Assembly: GCA_028284955.1 (NCBI GenBank)
Contig: JANQQS010000223.1
Location: 1 to 45,938, forward strand
DNA from: Myxococcota bacterium
GTDB taxonomy: Bacteria > Myxococcota_A > Polyangia > Polyangiales > Houyiibacteriaceae
Reading direction: 5' to 3'
Length of the DNA stretch: 45,938 bases
The position numbers were made by a program, and so were the translations under genes. The stretch's first letter is position 1. Each line of letters opens with the position of its first letter. A model generated the notes under the pieces. The model was not told the DNA's origin. It was given only the letters and a program-made list of their open reading frames with translations, and did not search any database. Positions 16,157 to 24,984 of this stretch are shown here, piece by piece.

Positions 16157-16762
16157 ATGGGTCGATCCCGGCGCGACGATGCATATGGCCGGCGAGCAAA
16201 GCGCGAAGGCTTTGCGGCGCGCTCCGTGTACAAGCTCGAAGAAATCCATCGACGGACCCAAATTCTCAAGCGCGGGTCGCGGGTGCTCGACCTCGGCGCA
16301 AGCCCTGGATCGTGGAGTCAGTACGCCGCGGAACGGGTTGGCCCTAAGGGGTACGTGCTCGCCGTCGATCTAAAACCGCTCGAAGTGGCCCTGCCCGGGC
16401 ATGCCCATGCCCAAATCGGAGACGTCAACGCGCTGGATGCCGAGGCGCTCGGCGGCCCAGCCTCGTACGACATCGTGTTGAGCGACATGGCGCCGAACAC
16501 CAGCGGTCAACGGCATGCGGATCAATACCGAAGCTTCTCGCTATGGATGCGCGCACTCGAAGTCAGCGACGACATGCTCCGAGAAGGAGGAGACTTCGCG
16601 GGAAAAATTTTTCAGGGCCCTGAACTGGAACAAGCCCGCAAAGCCGCCACCGAACGCTTTCGCGAAGTTCGGCTGATTCGCCCCAAAGCCACCCGCCAAG
16701 AAAGCTACGAAGTCTTTCTGGTTGGACTGGGCCGGAAAAGCCGCGGCGCACACCAACGGTGA
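16157..16762 (+). CDS. rlmE: 23S rRNA (uridine-2'-O-)-methyltransferase RlmE/FtsJ
   Basis: 201 aa, class I SAM-dependent methyltransferase that methylates the 2'-OH of U2552 (E. coli numbering) in 23S rRNA. The SAM-binding motif VLDLGASPGSWSQYA is at 43-57, and the K-D-K-E tetrad is visible as Lys26, Asp110 (LSDMAP), Lys150 (GKIFQG) and Glu185 (SYEVF). It follows rplC closely; both concern the large ribosomal subunit. The stop at 16762 converges on the truncated toxin remnant. Confidence 0.94.
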   Translation: MGRSRRDDAYGRRAKREGFAARSVYKLEEIHRRTQILKRGSRVLDLGASPGSWSQYAAERVGPKGYVLAVDLKPLEVALPGHAHAQIGDVNALDAEALGGPASYDIVLSDMAPNTSGQRHADQYRSFSLWMRALEVSDDMLREGGDFAGKIFQGPELEQARKAATERFREVRLIRPKATRQESYEVFLVGLGRKSRGAHQR

Positions 16763-16796
16763 CCAAAGACCGACTCGGACGATCAAGAACGCCCCC

Positions 16797-16838
16797 CGCA
16801 ACGAGCGGACCGGTGTCAAGCAGTATCGTGCCCGTCAT
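16797..16838 (-). pseudogene. Remnant of a PIN-domain (VapC-type) toxin gene
   Basis: On the minus strand an ATG at 16838, overlapping the upstream antitoxin stop by ATGA, opens MTGTILLDTGPLVA, the typical first strand of PIN toxins with its first metal-binding Asp. After about 14 codons similarity ends and the frame runs into the rlmE antisense strand; none of the other PIN acidic residues can be found. The toxin has been deleted down to its first 40 or so bases. The assignment rests on a short motif plus the overlap architecture. Confidence 0.6.
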
Positions 16839-17053
16839 TCACCAAGCCCATCCAAATAGTCGGGATTGGTAGATGCATCACGCGGCCCGCCTCGGATGCA
16901 ACCGAAAAACTCGGGAGCCAGCTCGGCCAATGTGCGTCCATGCTGAGCTTGGGGGCTCGCCTCTTGAACAAACTTCAACGCACGACGCGCAGCCGGCAAC
17001 CGCTCCTCTGGCAGACGCGCGACTATTTCTTCAATTTCGGATCGGAGACCCAT
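16835..17053 (-). CDS. VapB-like antitoxin, apparently orphaned
   Basis: 72 aa, predicted mostly helical in its first half (RSEIEEIVARLPEERLPAARRALKFVQE), with a C-terminal half of the kind that occupies a toxin groove (LAELAPEFFGCIRGGPRDASTNPDYLDGLGE). It resembles small antitoxins paired with PIN toxins. The stop codon overlaps the ATG of the toxin remnant by 4 bp, the usual arrangement for such pairs. With no intact toxin beside it, it is a leftover, or it may still neutralise a related toxin elsewhere. The 96 bp up to ppk2 hold nothing recognisable. Confidence 0.6.
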   Translation of the reverse strand: MGLRSEIEEIVARLPEERLPAARRALKFVQEASPQAQHGRTLAELAPEFFGCIRGGPRDASTNPDYLDGLGE

Positions 17054-17149
17054 CGCATCATCATAGGACGGGACGCGAACACTGTCGATGCGTGATGAGA
17101 GTCAGAACGCAACCACGGCTTCGGGTTGGGCAGCATCGATCTCGAGACA

Positions 17150-18028
17150 TTAGCCTAAATCGCGAGCCGTATCTCGGATTCTTGCGAACGCATCGGGTAC
17201 GAATGTCTGGTCCTCTACCGGGGGGCGCACGTAGCCGCCTGGTGCCGTTTTTCGCGGGGGGAGCTCAATGGCTTTTGGTGCATGCCCGGCGTAGTCGAAC
17301 AGGCTCAGAAGGTGCGCAATGCAGTTGATTCGGGCGCGGTGCTTGTCGTCCGATTCGACGACGTACCACGGCGCTTGCTTGATATCGGTGTATTTGAACA
17401 TTTCGTCTTTCGCTCGCGAATACTCTTGCCAGCGATTTCGGGACTCGATGTCCATCGGAGATAGTTTCCAGCGTTTGGTCGGGTGGGTCGCCCGCGATTT
17501 GAGGCGGCGTTCCTGTTCCTCCGCGCTGACCGAGAACCAATACTTGACGAGCCGGATACCGGAGTGAATCAACATCCGTTCGAACTGCGGGCACGAGCGC
17601 ATAAACTCGCTCACTTGCTCGTCTGAGGCGAAGCCCATCACCCGCTCTACTCCGGCTCGATTGTACCAACTCCGATCGAAGAGAACGATCTCCCCGGCAG
17701 CGGGGAGGTGTTGGACGTAGCGTTGAAAATACCACTGGGTTTTTTCCCGATCCGTCGGAGTTCCCAGGGCGACCACTCGAACCACGCGAGGATTTAGAGG
17801 CTCTGTGATTCGTTTGATGGTGCCGCCTTTTCCGGCTGCGTCGCGACCTTCGAACAAGACAACGATCCGCTCTCCAGTTTCCTGCGCCCAAGACTGAAAC
17901 TTCGCGAGCTCCACCTGCAATTTCTTTAACGCTTTTTCGTAGGCTTTGGTCGATGTCTTCGTTCTTTGTTCGCTCTCTGGATTGACCCCCGATCCGTTTT
18001 TTCTTCCGCGTTCGGTGTGTCGAGTCAT
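17150..18028 (-). CDS. ppk2: Polyphosphate kinase 2 family protein
   Basis: 292 aa, one PPK2 domain. PPK2 enzymes transfer phosphate between polyphosphate and nucleotides, usually phosphorylating GDP or ADP at the expense of polyphosphate. The Walker A-like FEGRDAAGKGGTIKR is at 60-73, the Walker B-like LFDRSWYNRAGVERVMGF at 117-132 and the lid region with SPMD and YSRAKDEM follows. The about 25-residue Ser/Lys-rich N-terminus is not conserved. It is the last gene of the amidase-glnD-TPR operon, 20 bp behind the TPR lipoprotein gene. Confidence 0.92.
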   Translation of the reverse strand: MTRHTERGRKNGSGVNPESEQRTKTSTKAYEKALKKLQVELAKFQSWAQETGERIVVLFEGRDAAGKGGTIKRITEPLNPRVVRVVALGTPTDREKTQWYFQRYVQHLPAAGEIVLFDRSWYNRAGVERVMGFASDEQVSEFMRSCPQFERMLIHSGIRLVKYWFSVSAEEQERRLKSRATHPTKRWKLSPMDIESRNRWQEYSRAKDEMFKYTDIKQAPWYVVESDDKHRARINCIAHLLSLFDYAGHAPKAIELPPRKTAPGGYVRPPVEDQTFVPDAFARIRDTARDLG

Positions 18029-18048
18029 ATACGTTTCGTGGTTCTGAG

Positions 18049-19080
18049 CTATCGCTGCTGCGCTTTTTTGGCGGCTTGCATGTGTCGACGCGCTCGCGGC
18101 GCATGAGCCCCGCGAGGGTCGAGTGAAATTGAGCGTTTGAAATGCTTGATCGCGGTCTTGTATTCGCCGCGGGCGGCGAGCATGGTGCCGAGTAGGTAGT
18201 GTCCTGTGGCGTAGTTCGCGTCGAGTTGGATGGCTTCCTGGAGCGCAGACTCGGCACCTGGTCGGTCACCTGATGCGCGCAGCGCGAGGGCAAGTTCGGC
18301 GAGCAGAGCCGGGGTCGCCTCGTCGCGCGCGCGAATCGACATACGCAACGCTCTGGTTGCGCCTCTTGGATCTCCACAGGTACGCAACCCGGATCCAATA
18401 GCCTGGAGTAGCGCTGCATTTCCCTTTGCTTTGGGCAACGCTTGGCGGAGTTCGCTCGCCGCACGTTCGCGATCGCCGGTTCGGACCAGAAGCATTCCGA
18501 AGTTCACGCGAACCTCGGCATCTTGAGGATCCAGCCGCAGCGCGATTTCGTACGCCGGCTGCGCCTCGTCCATGCGCCCTTTGTCTTCGAGCGCCATGGC
18601 CCGGTTGAAGTGCGCTTCCGCCGATTCCGGGTTGAGCTCGGTCGCTTTGTGGAGCGCGTCGATCGCTTCGTCCAATCGATCTTGCGCCCTCAGCAGCCGG
18701 CCCAGGTTGTTCCAAGCCTCAGCAAATTCCGGGTCGATCGCCAGCGCCGCGCGATACGCACGCTCGGCTCGCGCGGTCTTTTCAAGAAGCTCGAATACGA
18801 TTCCCAGATCGAATTGAGCGCGTACATCTTGCGGGTTCTCCGCGATCGCTTGCTCAAAAAGCGATCGTGCTCCCTCGATTTCACCCGCCGCGAGCGCCCG
18901 CTCGCCGCGGGCTACGATTTCACTTGCCGGCGCCACCTCGCGCGTGGCCTCCGGCTCCGATGGCGCCGATTCCGATGGCGTTGGTTCGGATGGGTGCGTC
19001 GGGTGTGCCGGAGCAGGCTGCGACCCCGAACACCCTGCAGCGATGCACGCGAGCGCCACAAAAAAGGCACACCTCATCAC
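18049..19080 (-). CDS. TPR-repeat lipoprotein
   Basis: 343 aa. A short signal (MMRCAFFVALACIAAGC) ends in a lipobox Cys at 17, followed by a Pro/Ser/Glu linker (18-50) and then about eight tetratricopeptide repeats to the C-terminus (for example AQFDLGIVFELLEKTARAE and AWNNLGRLLRAQDRLDEAI). It is probably anchored in the outer membrane facing the periplasm as a protein-binding scaffold. It starts 5 bp after glnD. The amidase in the same operon suggests an envelope-assembly role, which is inference. Confidence 0.85.
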   Translation of the reverse strand: MMRCAFFVALACIAAGCSGSQPAPAHPTHPSEPTPSESAPSEPEATREVAPASEIVARGERALAAGEIEGARSLFEQAIAENPQDVRAQFDLGIVFELLEKTARAERAYRAALAIDPEFAEAWNNLGRLLRAQDRLDEAIDALHKATELNPESAEAHFNRAMALEDKGRMDEAQPAYEIALRLDPQDAEVRVNFGMLLVRTGDRERAASELRQALPKAKGNAALLQAIGSGLRTCGDPRGATRALRMSIRARDEATPALLAELALALRASGDRPGAESALQEAIQLDANYATGHYLLGTMLAARGEYKTAIKHFKRSISLDPRGAHAPRARRHMQAAKKAQQR

Positions 19081-19085
19081 GTCGT

Positions 19086-21902
19086 CTACGCTCCCGTAGT
19101 TTTTTGTTCTGATTGTTGATGAAAGCGGTCGACGCGTTCTCGAAGCTTGTCTTGCAACGCAAGCAATCGCTCAGGGTCGCGGAGCTTCCCTCCTTCGGCA
19201 TCTTGCACATAGAAAATGTCCACTACTTGGTCACCTTCGGTATTGAGCTTGGAGAGCGAAATCGAAAGGCCTTCAGAATACAGCGTATTCGCAATGGTGT
19301 GCAGGAGCCCCGCGCGGTCTTTGGTGTAGACGTCCACGATGGTGTGATCAGGAGACGCTTGATTGTCGACCACCACGCGGGTCACGACGTCCGGCCCTTT
19401 CCGAACCGCCCACGGCGGGGTGCTTGGTCGCCGGTCGAACATCGCCTCCGCAGTGATCGATCCGTCGCGCAGAGCATCCAGGTCGCGCTCGATTTGCTGC
19501 GCCAGCGAAACTTCGCCGTCTTCACTATCGAACACGCGCTGCTGTCCTCGCCGATCCGGCCATTCCACGAAAAACACATCGAACGCTTCATCGCATTCGC
19601 CGCGCGGTCGAGTATGAATCTCCGCGCTGCTGACTTCTAGGCCATGCCGATCGAGCACCACAGCGATTTCGGCGAGAAGTCCTGGACGGTCGTCGGTCAC
19701 CACGATGAGCTCCGCGAGACCGCCTGCCGCGCCTCGGGAAAGAATGACGCGTGTCCTCGCGTCATTCCGATCGCGAGCGATTCGAGCGTGACGACGAATT
19801 TCGTCCACCGGGTGAGCGAGCACGTATCGGTCTGGCATCTGCACCAGAAACGCTTCGAGCTCTTCTCTTCCGGCGTCGCCATTGAACCCAACGCGCACCG
19901 CATTACGAATGACATCGGTGCGCGGCAAGGCGTCAACCGCGGGTTGGTTTGCCTGGCGCGCCTCCTTGAGCGCAGCAACCAAGACGAAATAGAGATCCTC
20001 AAGCATGCGTGCTTTCCACGAAGTCATCGCGCGCGGGTTCGTGGTCGACAAAATCGCCACCGTGGCGAGATACAAGTCACGCAGCCGTTCAACCGTGCCG
20101 ACGCGGCGCGCGATTTCTGCGACCGTATCCGGGTCGCTCGTATCGCGCCGAGTAGCCCAATGATAGAGTTCGGACTGCCGTTCGATCAACCATGCCACAT
20201 GGTCGACGTCGAACTCCGACAGGCCAAGCCGACGAACAATATCTTTCGCCCGCCCCGCACCTTTTCGTTGGTAGTCTCGCCCATAAGGTTTGCCGAGCGC
20301 GTGCAATAGAATTGCCAAGGTGAGCGGAACCGGGCGCGGCGCCTCTGCGGCGAGCCGCGCCGCCAAGTAGAGACCTCGGCTCTGCTCGCCTCGGATCAGC
20401 CGATGAAGCTGATTGACGGCGGCGATCGAATGCACGTCAACCGTGTATACGTGGTACACGTCGTGGTGCACTCGACCGGTAAGCGGCTCAAACTCGGGTA
20501 TCATCGCGATGAGCAAGCCGACGTTGTGCAGCTCGCCAACCAGAGTCTCCCGGCGAATGGGGCTTGGAGCAACCGACGTAAGCAGCTGGATGAACAAATC
20601 TCGCGCTTCCGCGGATGCCTGCAGCGCGCTGCGAAAAGAAGGGTCTACCGCGATGCGCGCAATGGCGTCCCGAGCATAGGTGTAGGGGGGAAGGTTGTTC
20701 TTGATGACCTGCCGGTAGAGGCGAAACGCGAGCTCCGGTTCCGTTTTGAGCCGTTTGCTGTCTTCAAGCGTCATCTGGTCGCCAAAAATCATCGTGCCAT
20801 CCCCGAACGAATGGGTCGTCACACGCGGCCGCTGGTCCCGATGTTGCGTCCGCGCCAGCATTCTTTCTGCTGTCTGAGCGACAATGCGGGCGTGGCGATA
20901 GTACGATTGCATGAGCTGCTCGACCGCGAGGTCCAGACCGTCGACGAACCCCATCTGCGAGGCGATCTCTTCCTGGTCCGCGAAGGTCAATCGGTCGTGT
21001 TTTCTTCCCGCCCGGAGGTGCAGAAGATTGCGAACGCGCCACAGCATTTCTCGCGCTTCCTCGAGCTCGTTGACTTCGCGAGAGAGTAGCGCGCCAAATC
21101 GTACGTAGTCATGAACGTCACGCGCTCCCCAGCGAGCCCGGGCGGCCCACTCCGCAACGTCCATGTCGCGTAGACCGCCCCGCCCTAACTTCACCTCCGG
21201 CTCGAGGAGGTACAGCGAGCCGCCAAACCGCGAATGGCGCGCGTCCGTGTCGCGTTCGAGAGCGCCAATGAATTCATCGAGCGAGGGTCCAAACACATGC
21301 CTTCGCGCACGGTGAAATAGCTCGTCGCAGATCTCTCCGTCGCCTGCGACCCGCCGAAGGTCGATCAGCGTGGTCGCGGTGCGGATGTCGTTTCGCGAAA
21401 GCTCAATCGTTTCATCCACGCCGCGCACCACATGGCCAATCTCGACGCCCAGATCCCACAGCGGATAAAGCACCCCCTCCGCGAGGGAACGAACATGCGG
21501 GTTGTCTGGGTGGTCACACAAAAAGAGCACATCGACATCGCTATGCAGCCCCACGATGCCTCGCCCGTATCCACCCACCGCGACCAATGCGACCCGCCCC
21601 CGCGGCTCGTGCCCTCGCGCGCGCGATGCGGCGTCGGCTGCGCAATAGAGGGCGCCCAGCAATCCGTCGAGCACCCGCCCGTGCTGGCGCGCGATGGCCA
21701 CTCCCGAAGCACCGCCCGCAATCGATTCGCGGAGGCACGATCGATAGTTCGTGAGGTACCCATTGCAAGTGCCGCCAAGTTTGGGCGCAAGCTGGCTCAA
21801 GTCGAAGTGGGACTGAGTAATGGCCTCCCGCACGGAGTTGGCAGTATGCGCGTCCAGGGGTCGCGCGGCAAGGAGGGCTCCCCACGCCTCGCAGCAATTC
21901 AA
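19086..21902 (-). CDS. glnD: GlnD-like protein-PII uridylyltransferase with degenerate HD domain
   Basis: 938 aa from a TTG start sharing TTGA with the amidase stop. GlnD uridylylates PII when nitrogen is short and removes UMP when glutamine is high. The nucleotidyltransferase motif is intact (GGYGRG 110-115; Asp122 and Asp124 in HSDVDVLFL). The HD domain, needed for UMP removal, starts normally (HHDVYHVYTVDVHS, 479-492), but the usual HD pair reads HA (534-535, LLHALGK), GGDH reads GRDY (541-544) and the VEHH region reads IERQ, so metal ligands are missing. Two C-terminal ACT domains (LIVVTDDRPGLLAEIA and TKDRAGLLHTIANTL) remain as glutamine sensors. The protein likely keeps transferase but not removing activity. 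Confidence 0.9.
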   Translation of the reverse strand: MNCCEAWGALLAARPLDAHTANSVREAITQSHFDLSQLAPKLGGTCNGYLTNYRSCLRESIAGGASGVAIARQHGRVLDGLLGALYCAADAASRARGHEPRGRVALVAVGGYGRGIVGLHSDVDVLFLCDHPDNPHVRSLAEGVLYPLWDLGVEIGHVVRGVDETIELSRNDIRTATTLIDLRRVAGDGEICDELFHRARRHVFGPSLDEFIGALERDTDARHSRFGGSLYLLEPEVKLGRGGLRDMDVAEWAARARWGARDVHDYVRFGALLSREVNELEEAREMLWRVRNLLHLRAGRKHDRLTFADQEEIASQMGFVDGLDLAVEQLMQSYYRHARIVAQTAERMLARTQHRDQRPRVTTHSFGDGTMIFGDQMTLEDSKRLKTEPELAFRLYRQVIKNNLPPYTYARDAIARIAVDPSFRSALQASAEARDLFIQLLTSVAPSPIRRETLVGELHNVGLLIAMIPEFEPLTGRVHHDVYHVYTVDVHSIAAVNQLHRLIRGEQSRGLYLAARLAAEAPRPVPLTLAILLHALGKPYGRDYQRKGAGRAKDIVRRLGLSEFDVDHVAWLIERQSELYHWATRRDTSDPDTVAEIARRVGTVERLRDLYLATVAILSTTNPRAMTSWKARMLEDLYFVLVAALKEARQANQPAVDALPRTDVIRNAVRVGFNGDAGREELEAFLVQMPDRYVLAHPVDEIRRHARIARDRNDARTRVILSRGAAGGLAELIVVTDDRPGLLAEIAVVLDRHGLEVSSAEIHTRPRGECDEAFDVFFVEWPDRRGQQRVFDSEDGEVSLAQQIERDLDALRDGSITAEAMFDRRPSTPPWAVRKGPDVVTRVVVDNQASPDHTIVDVYTKDRAGLLHTIANTLYSEGLSISLSKLNTEGDQVVDIFYVQDAEGGKLRDPERLLALQDKLRERVDRFHQQSEQKTTGA

Positions 21903-23644
21903 GGTCGCGTGTAGTCCAACACACCATTCGCAATCCCGCGCGCCAATGCTTGTCGATAGGCAGTAGAGCGAAGCGCTTCGGCTTCTTTGGGATGCGTCAT
22001 GAACGATGCTTCGACGAGCACGGCGGGCATCGTGGCGCCAACCAGAACGTAGAACATCGCTTGCTTGACGCCGCGATCGGGAAGGTGCGGGAGGATGCGG
22101 CGTCCTGACTTGAGGACAGATCGGTGAATCGATGCCGCCAGTTTACGTGACGCGGTAATCTGCCCCTCTCGATGCAAATCGGCGAGAATTCGCTGCAATC
22201 CGCTCACCGTTCGGGTGCTTGTTCCGTTCTCACGTGCCACCAGACGCAGCGCTTGGCGGTCGTTGTTTCCGTCAAGATAGAATGTTGTCACCCCGCCGCG
22301 ACGCACTGGCTCAGGCACACCGTTCAGGTGAATCGAGACAAATACATCTGCCCCCGCAGAGTTCGCCATGAGCGCGCGCCGCTCCAAATCAACCATCACA
22401 TCCGACTGACGAGTGAGCAGAACCCGTGCGGTTGGGGCGCGCGCTTGCAGTTCTTGAGCAACGCGTCGCGATAGGTCCAATGCGAGTTCCGATTCTTTGA
22501 GCCCCGCGTATCGCGTTCCGAAATCATCACCACCGTGGCCCGGGTCGAGAACGATCACCGGTCCGCTCGCATCGCGCGCTCGGGGTGTGTCGCTCGAGAG
22601 CTGGGTATCGACGATCAACCGGAACGGATCGGGAAGGTGGAATATGCGATACTGCGCCTCCAACGGCAGCTCAAAGTGGATTTGACCTGCGCCCTGCCCA
22701 TCGGCAATCGTTACGAGCCGAAGCCCCCCCGTATCCACCACGTAGCGACGCTTGATGCCCGGCGACAGCGTGAGACCCGAAACTTCGAGCGGAACCCGGT
22801 AGGCGCGCCCGCCGCGCTCGAGCGGAAGTTTGCGGAACCTCGTCGGGCGATCAAACGACAAAATCGTGCGAACGCTTCGGCTGGATGTCCGATCCGCCCC
22901 GAACATTTGAACCCGATTCAGTTGGTGGGCACCGGAACGCCAGCCACCCTTCGAATCGGCAAACGAATCGCGAAACCCCGGTTCGAGCGCCAGGGCGCTG
23001 AGTCCTCGATCGAGACGACGCGCGCGAGCCAAGCACGCAGCGTGTGATTTCGCGTGAAACCGCTCCAGCGCGCCACGCGCCACGCGGCGCGCGCCTGACA
23101 AATCTTCGGCTTCGCGCGCAAGCAACTCCGCGAGCTCCACCGCCGCCTCGCACGCGCCCGGCGTGCTCGACACTCGGCTCGCCTGCTCGAGGAGCATCCG
23201 CGCCCGCTCAATGCCTGCCCCCGCGCTGTCACCACGCAGCCATTTGGCTTTCCACAACCGAGCTGCAGCTCTTCGCAGAGCAACCCCCTCGGGCTCGCGG
23301 ACGCTGTGTTGCGACGCGCGCTGCGACAGCTCGGCGGCGCGGCGTGCGATTTCCTCGGGAGCCAGGTTCGTCAGCTCGGCGCTCGAAATCATGTCGACCG
23401 TCGCTCCTCCCTTATCGGAGCGTTCACATGCACCCACGAAAAGCCCGCTTGCCATGCTGAGCAGCATCACAAGCGCGCGTGGGACGCGCCCCCAGCACGA
23501 GCGGGCGTTCGTGGTTGAATCGCGGTGGGTGGGATCGGCTGTGAGAGGCAACGCGCAACGCTCCCAGTTCTGCGAACGCACGGCTTTTCCGAATACATGG
23601 CTTTCTACGAATACGCCGCGACGAGATGATGGTGATAGCGTCAA
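21899..23644 (-). CDS. N-acetylmuramoyl-L-alanine amidase (Amidase_3), lipoprotein
   Basis: Up to 581 aa. Cuts the bond between N-acetylmuramic acid and the stem peptide, as AmiC does in daughter-cell separation. An Amidase_3 zinc domain occupies about 365-575: VIVLDPGHGGDDFG with the first His, a following Glu, VFVSIHLNG with the second His and VLVEASFMTHP with the catalytic Glu. Before it lies an AMIN-like beta domain (about 240-350) and an Ala/Arg-rich helical region. The segment LVMLLSMASGLFVGAC is a lipoprotein signal, so about 50 upstream residues of the longest frame are probably untranslated; the exact start is unclear. First gene of the operon with glnD, the TPR lipoprotein and ppk2. 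Confidence 0.85.
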   Translation of the reverse strand: MTLSPSSRRGVFVESHVFGKAVRSQNWERCALPLTADPTHRDSTTNARSCWGRVPRALVMLLSMASGLFVGACERSDKGGATVDMISSAELTNLAPEEIARRAAELSQRASQHSVREPEGVALRRAAARLWKAKWLRGDSAGAGIERARMLLEQASRVSSTPGACEAAVELAELLAREAEDLSGARRVARGALERFHAKSHAACLARARRLDRGLSALALEPGFRDSFADSKGGWRSGAHQLNRVQMFGADRTSSRSVRTILSFDRPTRFRKLPLERGGRAYRVPLEVSGLTLSPGIKRRYVVDTGGLRLVTIADGQGAGQIHFELPLEAQYRIFHLPDPFRLIVDTQLSSDTPRARDASGPVIVLDPGHGGDDFGTRYAGLKESELALDLSRRVAQELQARAPTARVLLTRQSDVMVDLERRALMANSAGADVFVSIHLNGVPEPVRRGGVTTFYLDGNNDRQALRLVARENGTSTRTVSGLQRILADLHREGQITASRKLAASIHRSVLKSGRRILPHLPDRGVKQAMFYVLVGATMPAVLVEASFMTHPKEAEALRSTAYRQALARGIANGVLDYTRP

Positions 23645-23707
23645 AGTTCGATTATGTCGTTATTTGTGCAGTCTTTCGTCGTGACGAACGAGCATTCGGT
23701 CGCTACC

Positions 23708-23736
23708 TTAAAGTCAAAGGTGTTCCGAATTACACT
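23708..23736 (+). promoter_or_regulatory. Candidate promoter of the PEGA protein gene
   Basis: TTAAAG (23708-23713) and TACACT (23731-23736) are spaced 17 bp. Transcription would start about 5 nt before the GTG at 23749, giving a nearly leaderless mRNA. Modest matches to consensus. Confidence 0.3.
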
Positions 23737-23748
23737 CAAACAAGCCGC

Positions 23749-24900
23749 GTGAACTCAGGTAGCCGAAGCAATAGCGAACGATCGTCCGGAGATGACACAG
23801 CCTGGAGCGACGGGCGAATCTCCACGGTAGAAGCAGACCGGCTCGCCGATCGCATTCGTCCCTCCTGGGAGTCGGTTCCCCCTCCTCCCGCATCGCCGAC
23901 CGAGCCCGGCAATGGGACCTCTACCACGCCAACCGGATCTGTCTCCCCCGCAGCCTCGACAAACTCAGCACCACCGCCCGCCTCGGCCGCAGTCGGTTCT
24001 GGTTCTGTGGCGAGCCCAGCGTCTGCGGCGAGCTCAAGTTCAATACCCCCTATGGGGGGGGCTTGGCCGTCAGGTCCTTCGCCTTCCGTTGGCCCCTCAG
24101 CGCCCTTGCCATCCGTTATCGTCGAACAGGAGGAGCTCGTCCCGGATGACGACCTGGAGCGCGCATTACGGCGCTCGCGTTCGCGAAAGGCCCTCGTCGC
24201 GGCCGCGCTTGCAATCGGAGCAACCACCGGAGTCGCCGCGTTGTGGCTTCGTCCATCCCCTGACGCCATCGCGGCAAGCGACGCGACGAGCCTCGACGAT
24301 TCGAACCGTGCCGCCTCCATTCCCTCTGCGCCGTCGAACACAGCGCCATCGAACACAGCGCCGTCGAACAAGGGGGCAGATGAGGCTCCTGCTGCAGGAG
24401 AGCCATCTCACGACCCGCGAACAGGCTCAGCAAACGCGCAACACCCGAAAACCGCTGCACGAACCGCCAGTCCCGCTCAATCCAGAACCGCCTCGTCTGG
24501 AACCGCGCAGAAACAACAAAGCAAAACGCCGAACGGACCGTCAAGCGCGCCCACGCTGCGACCCACCGTCCGCGTTCAGCTTCAAACCGCCCCCGCCTCG
24601 GCGCGGCTTTCGATCGACGGCAACTTCGTGTCCAACCCATTTGATGTGCGCATTCACCCAGACGGCCGACGACATCGCGTAGAAGCGCGCGCAAACGGAT
24701 TCGAAACGCGCGCCGTAGTGATGGAGTTTGACCACGACGTGTCGGAGACATTGGAGCTCTCTCCAAAAGAGCGAAAGAAAAAAGTCCGCCGACGCGCGAA
24801 GCGGAAGCGACCCCGATCGGTACGAAGCAGAACGGCAAGAACGCGATCGACGAAAACTCGGTCGCGCGGAGCAGGGTTCACCACCGACAACCCGTACTGA
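23749..24900 (+). CDS. Single-pass membrane protein with PEGA domain
   Basis: 383 aa from GTG 23749 (the frame is open from 23626, but the extra 41 residues look non-coding). An Asp/Ser/Pro-rich cytoplasmic part of about 140 residues is followed by one membrane helix (ALVAAALAIGATTGVAALWL), a Ser/Ala/Pro/Thr-rich linker containing APSNT repeats, and a C-terminal PEGA domain (VRVQLQTAPASARLSIDGNFV to SETLELSP). The end is strongly basic (KKKVRRRAKRKRPRSVRSR). PEGA domains are beta-sandwiches common on surface or periplasmic proteins of Myxococcota. The topology resembles the membrane-anchor part of signalling proteins, but no kinase domain is present. Divergent from the amidase operon. Confidence 0.7.
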   Translation: MNSGSRSNSERSSGDDTAWSDGRISTVEADRLADRIRPSWESVPPPPASPTEPGNGTSTTPTGSVSPAASTNSAPPPASAAVGSGSVASPASAASSSSIPPMGGAWPSGPSPSVGPSAPLPSVIVEQEELVPDDDLERALRRSRSRKALVAAALAIGATTGVAALWLRPSPDAIAASDATSLDDSNRAASIPSAPSNTAPSNTAPSNKGADEAPAAGEPSHDPRTGSANAQHPKTAARTASPAQSRTASSGTAQKQQSKTPNGPSSAPTLRPTVRVQLQTAPASARLSIDGNFVSNPFDVRIHPDGRRHRVEARANGFETRAVVMEFDHDVSETLELSPKERKKKVRRRAKRKRPRSVRSRTARTRSTKTRSRGAGFTTDNPY

Positions 24901-24984
24901 CGGAACCGTGTCGCCCTCTCGCATCGACCACAGGAACATCGGGTAAACAAATATCCGGCAGCAGAGCCGTGAGGCGGCACGCTT

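Noticed and set aside
17265-18464. 399-codon open frame on the minus strand across ppk2 and the TPR lipoprotein gene
   Set aside because: It overlaps two well-recognised genes in another frame, has Arg/Ser-rich low-quality sequence and no domain.
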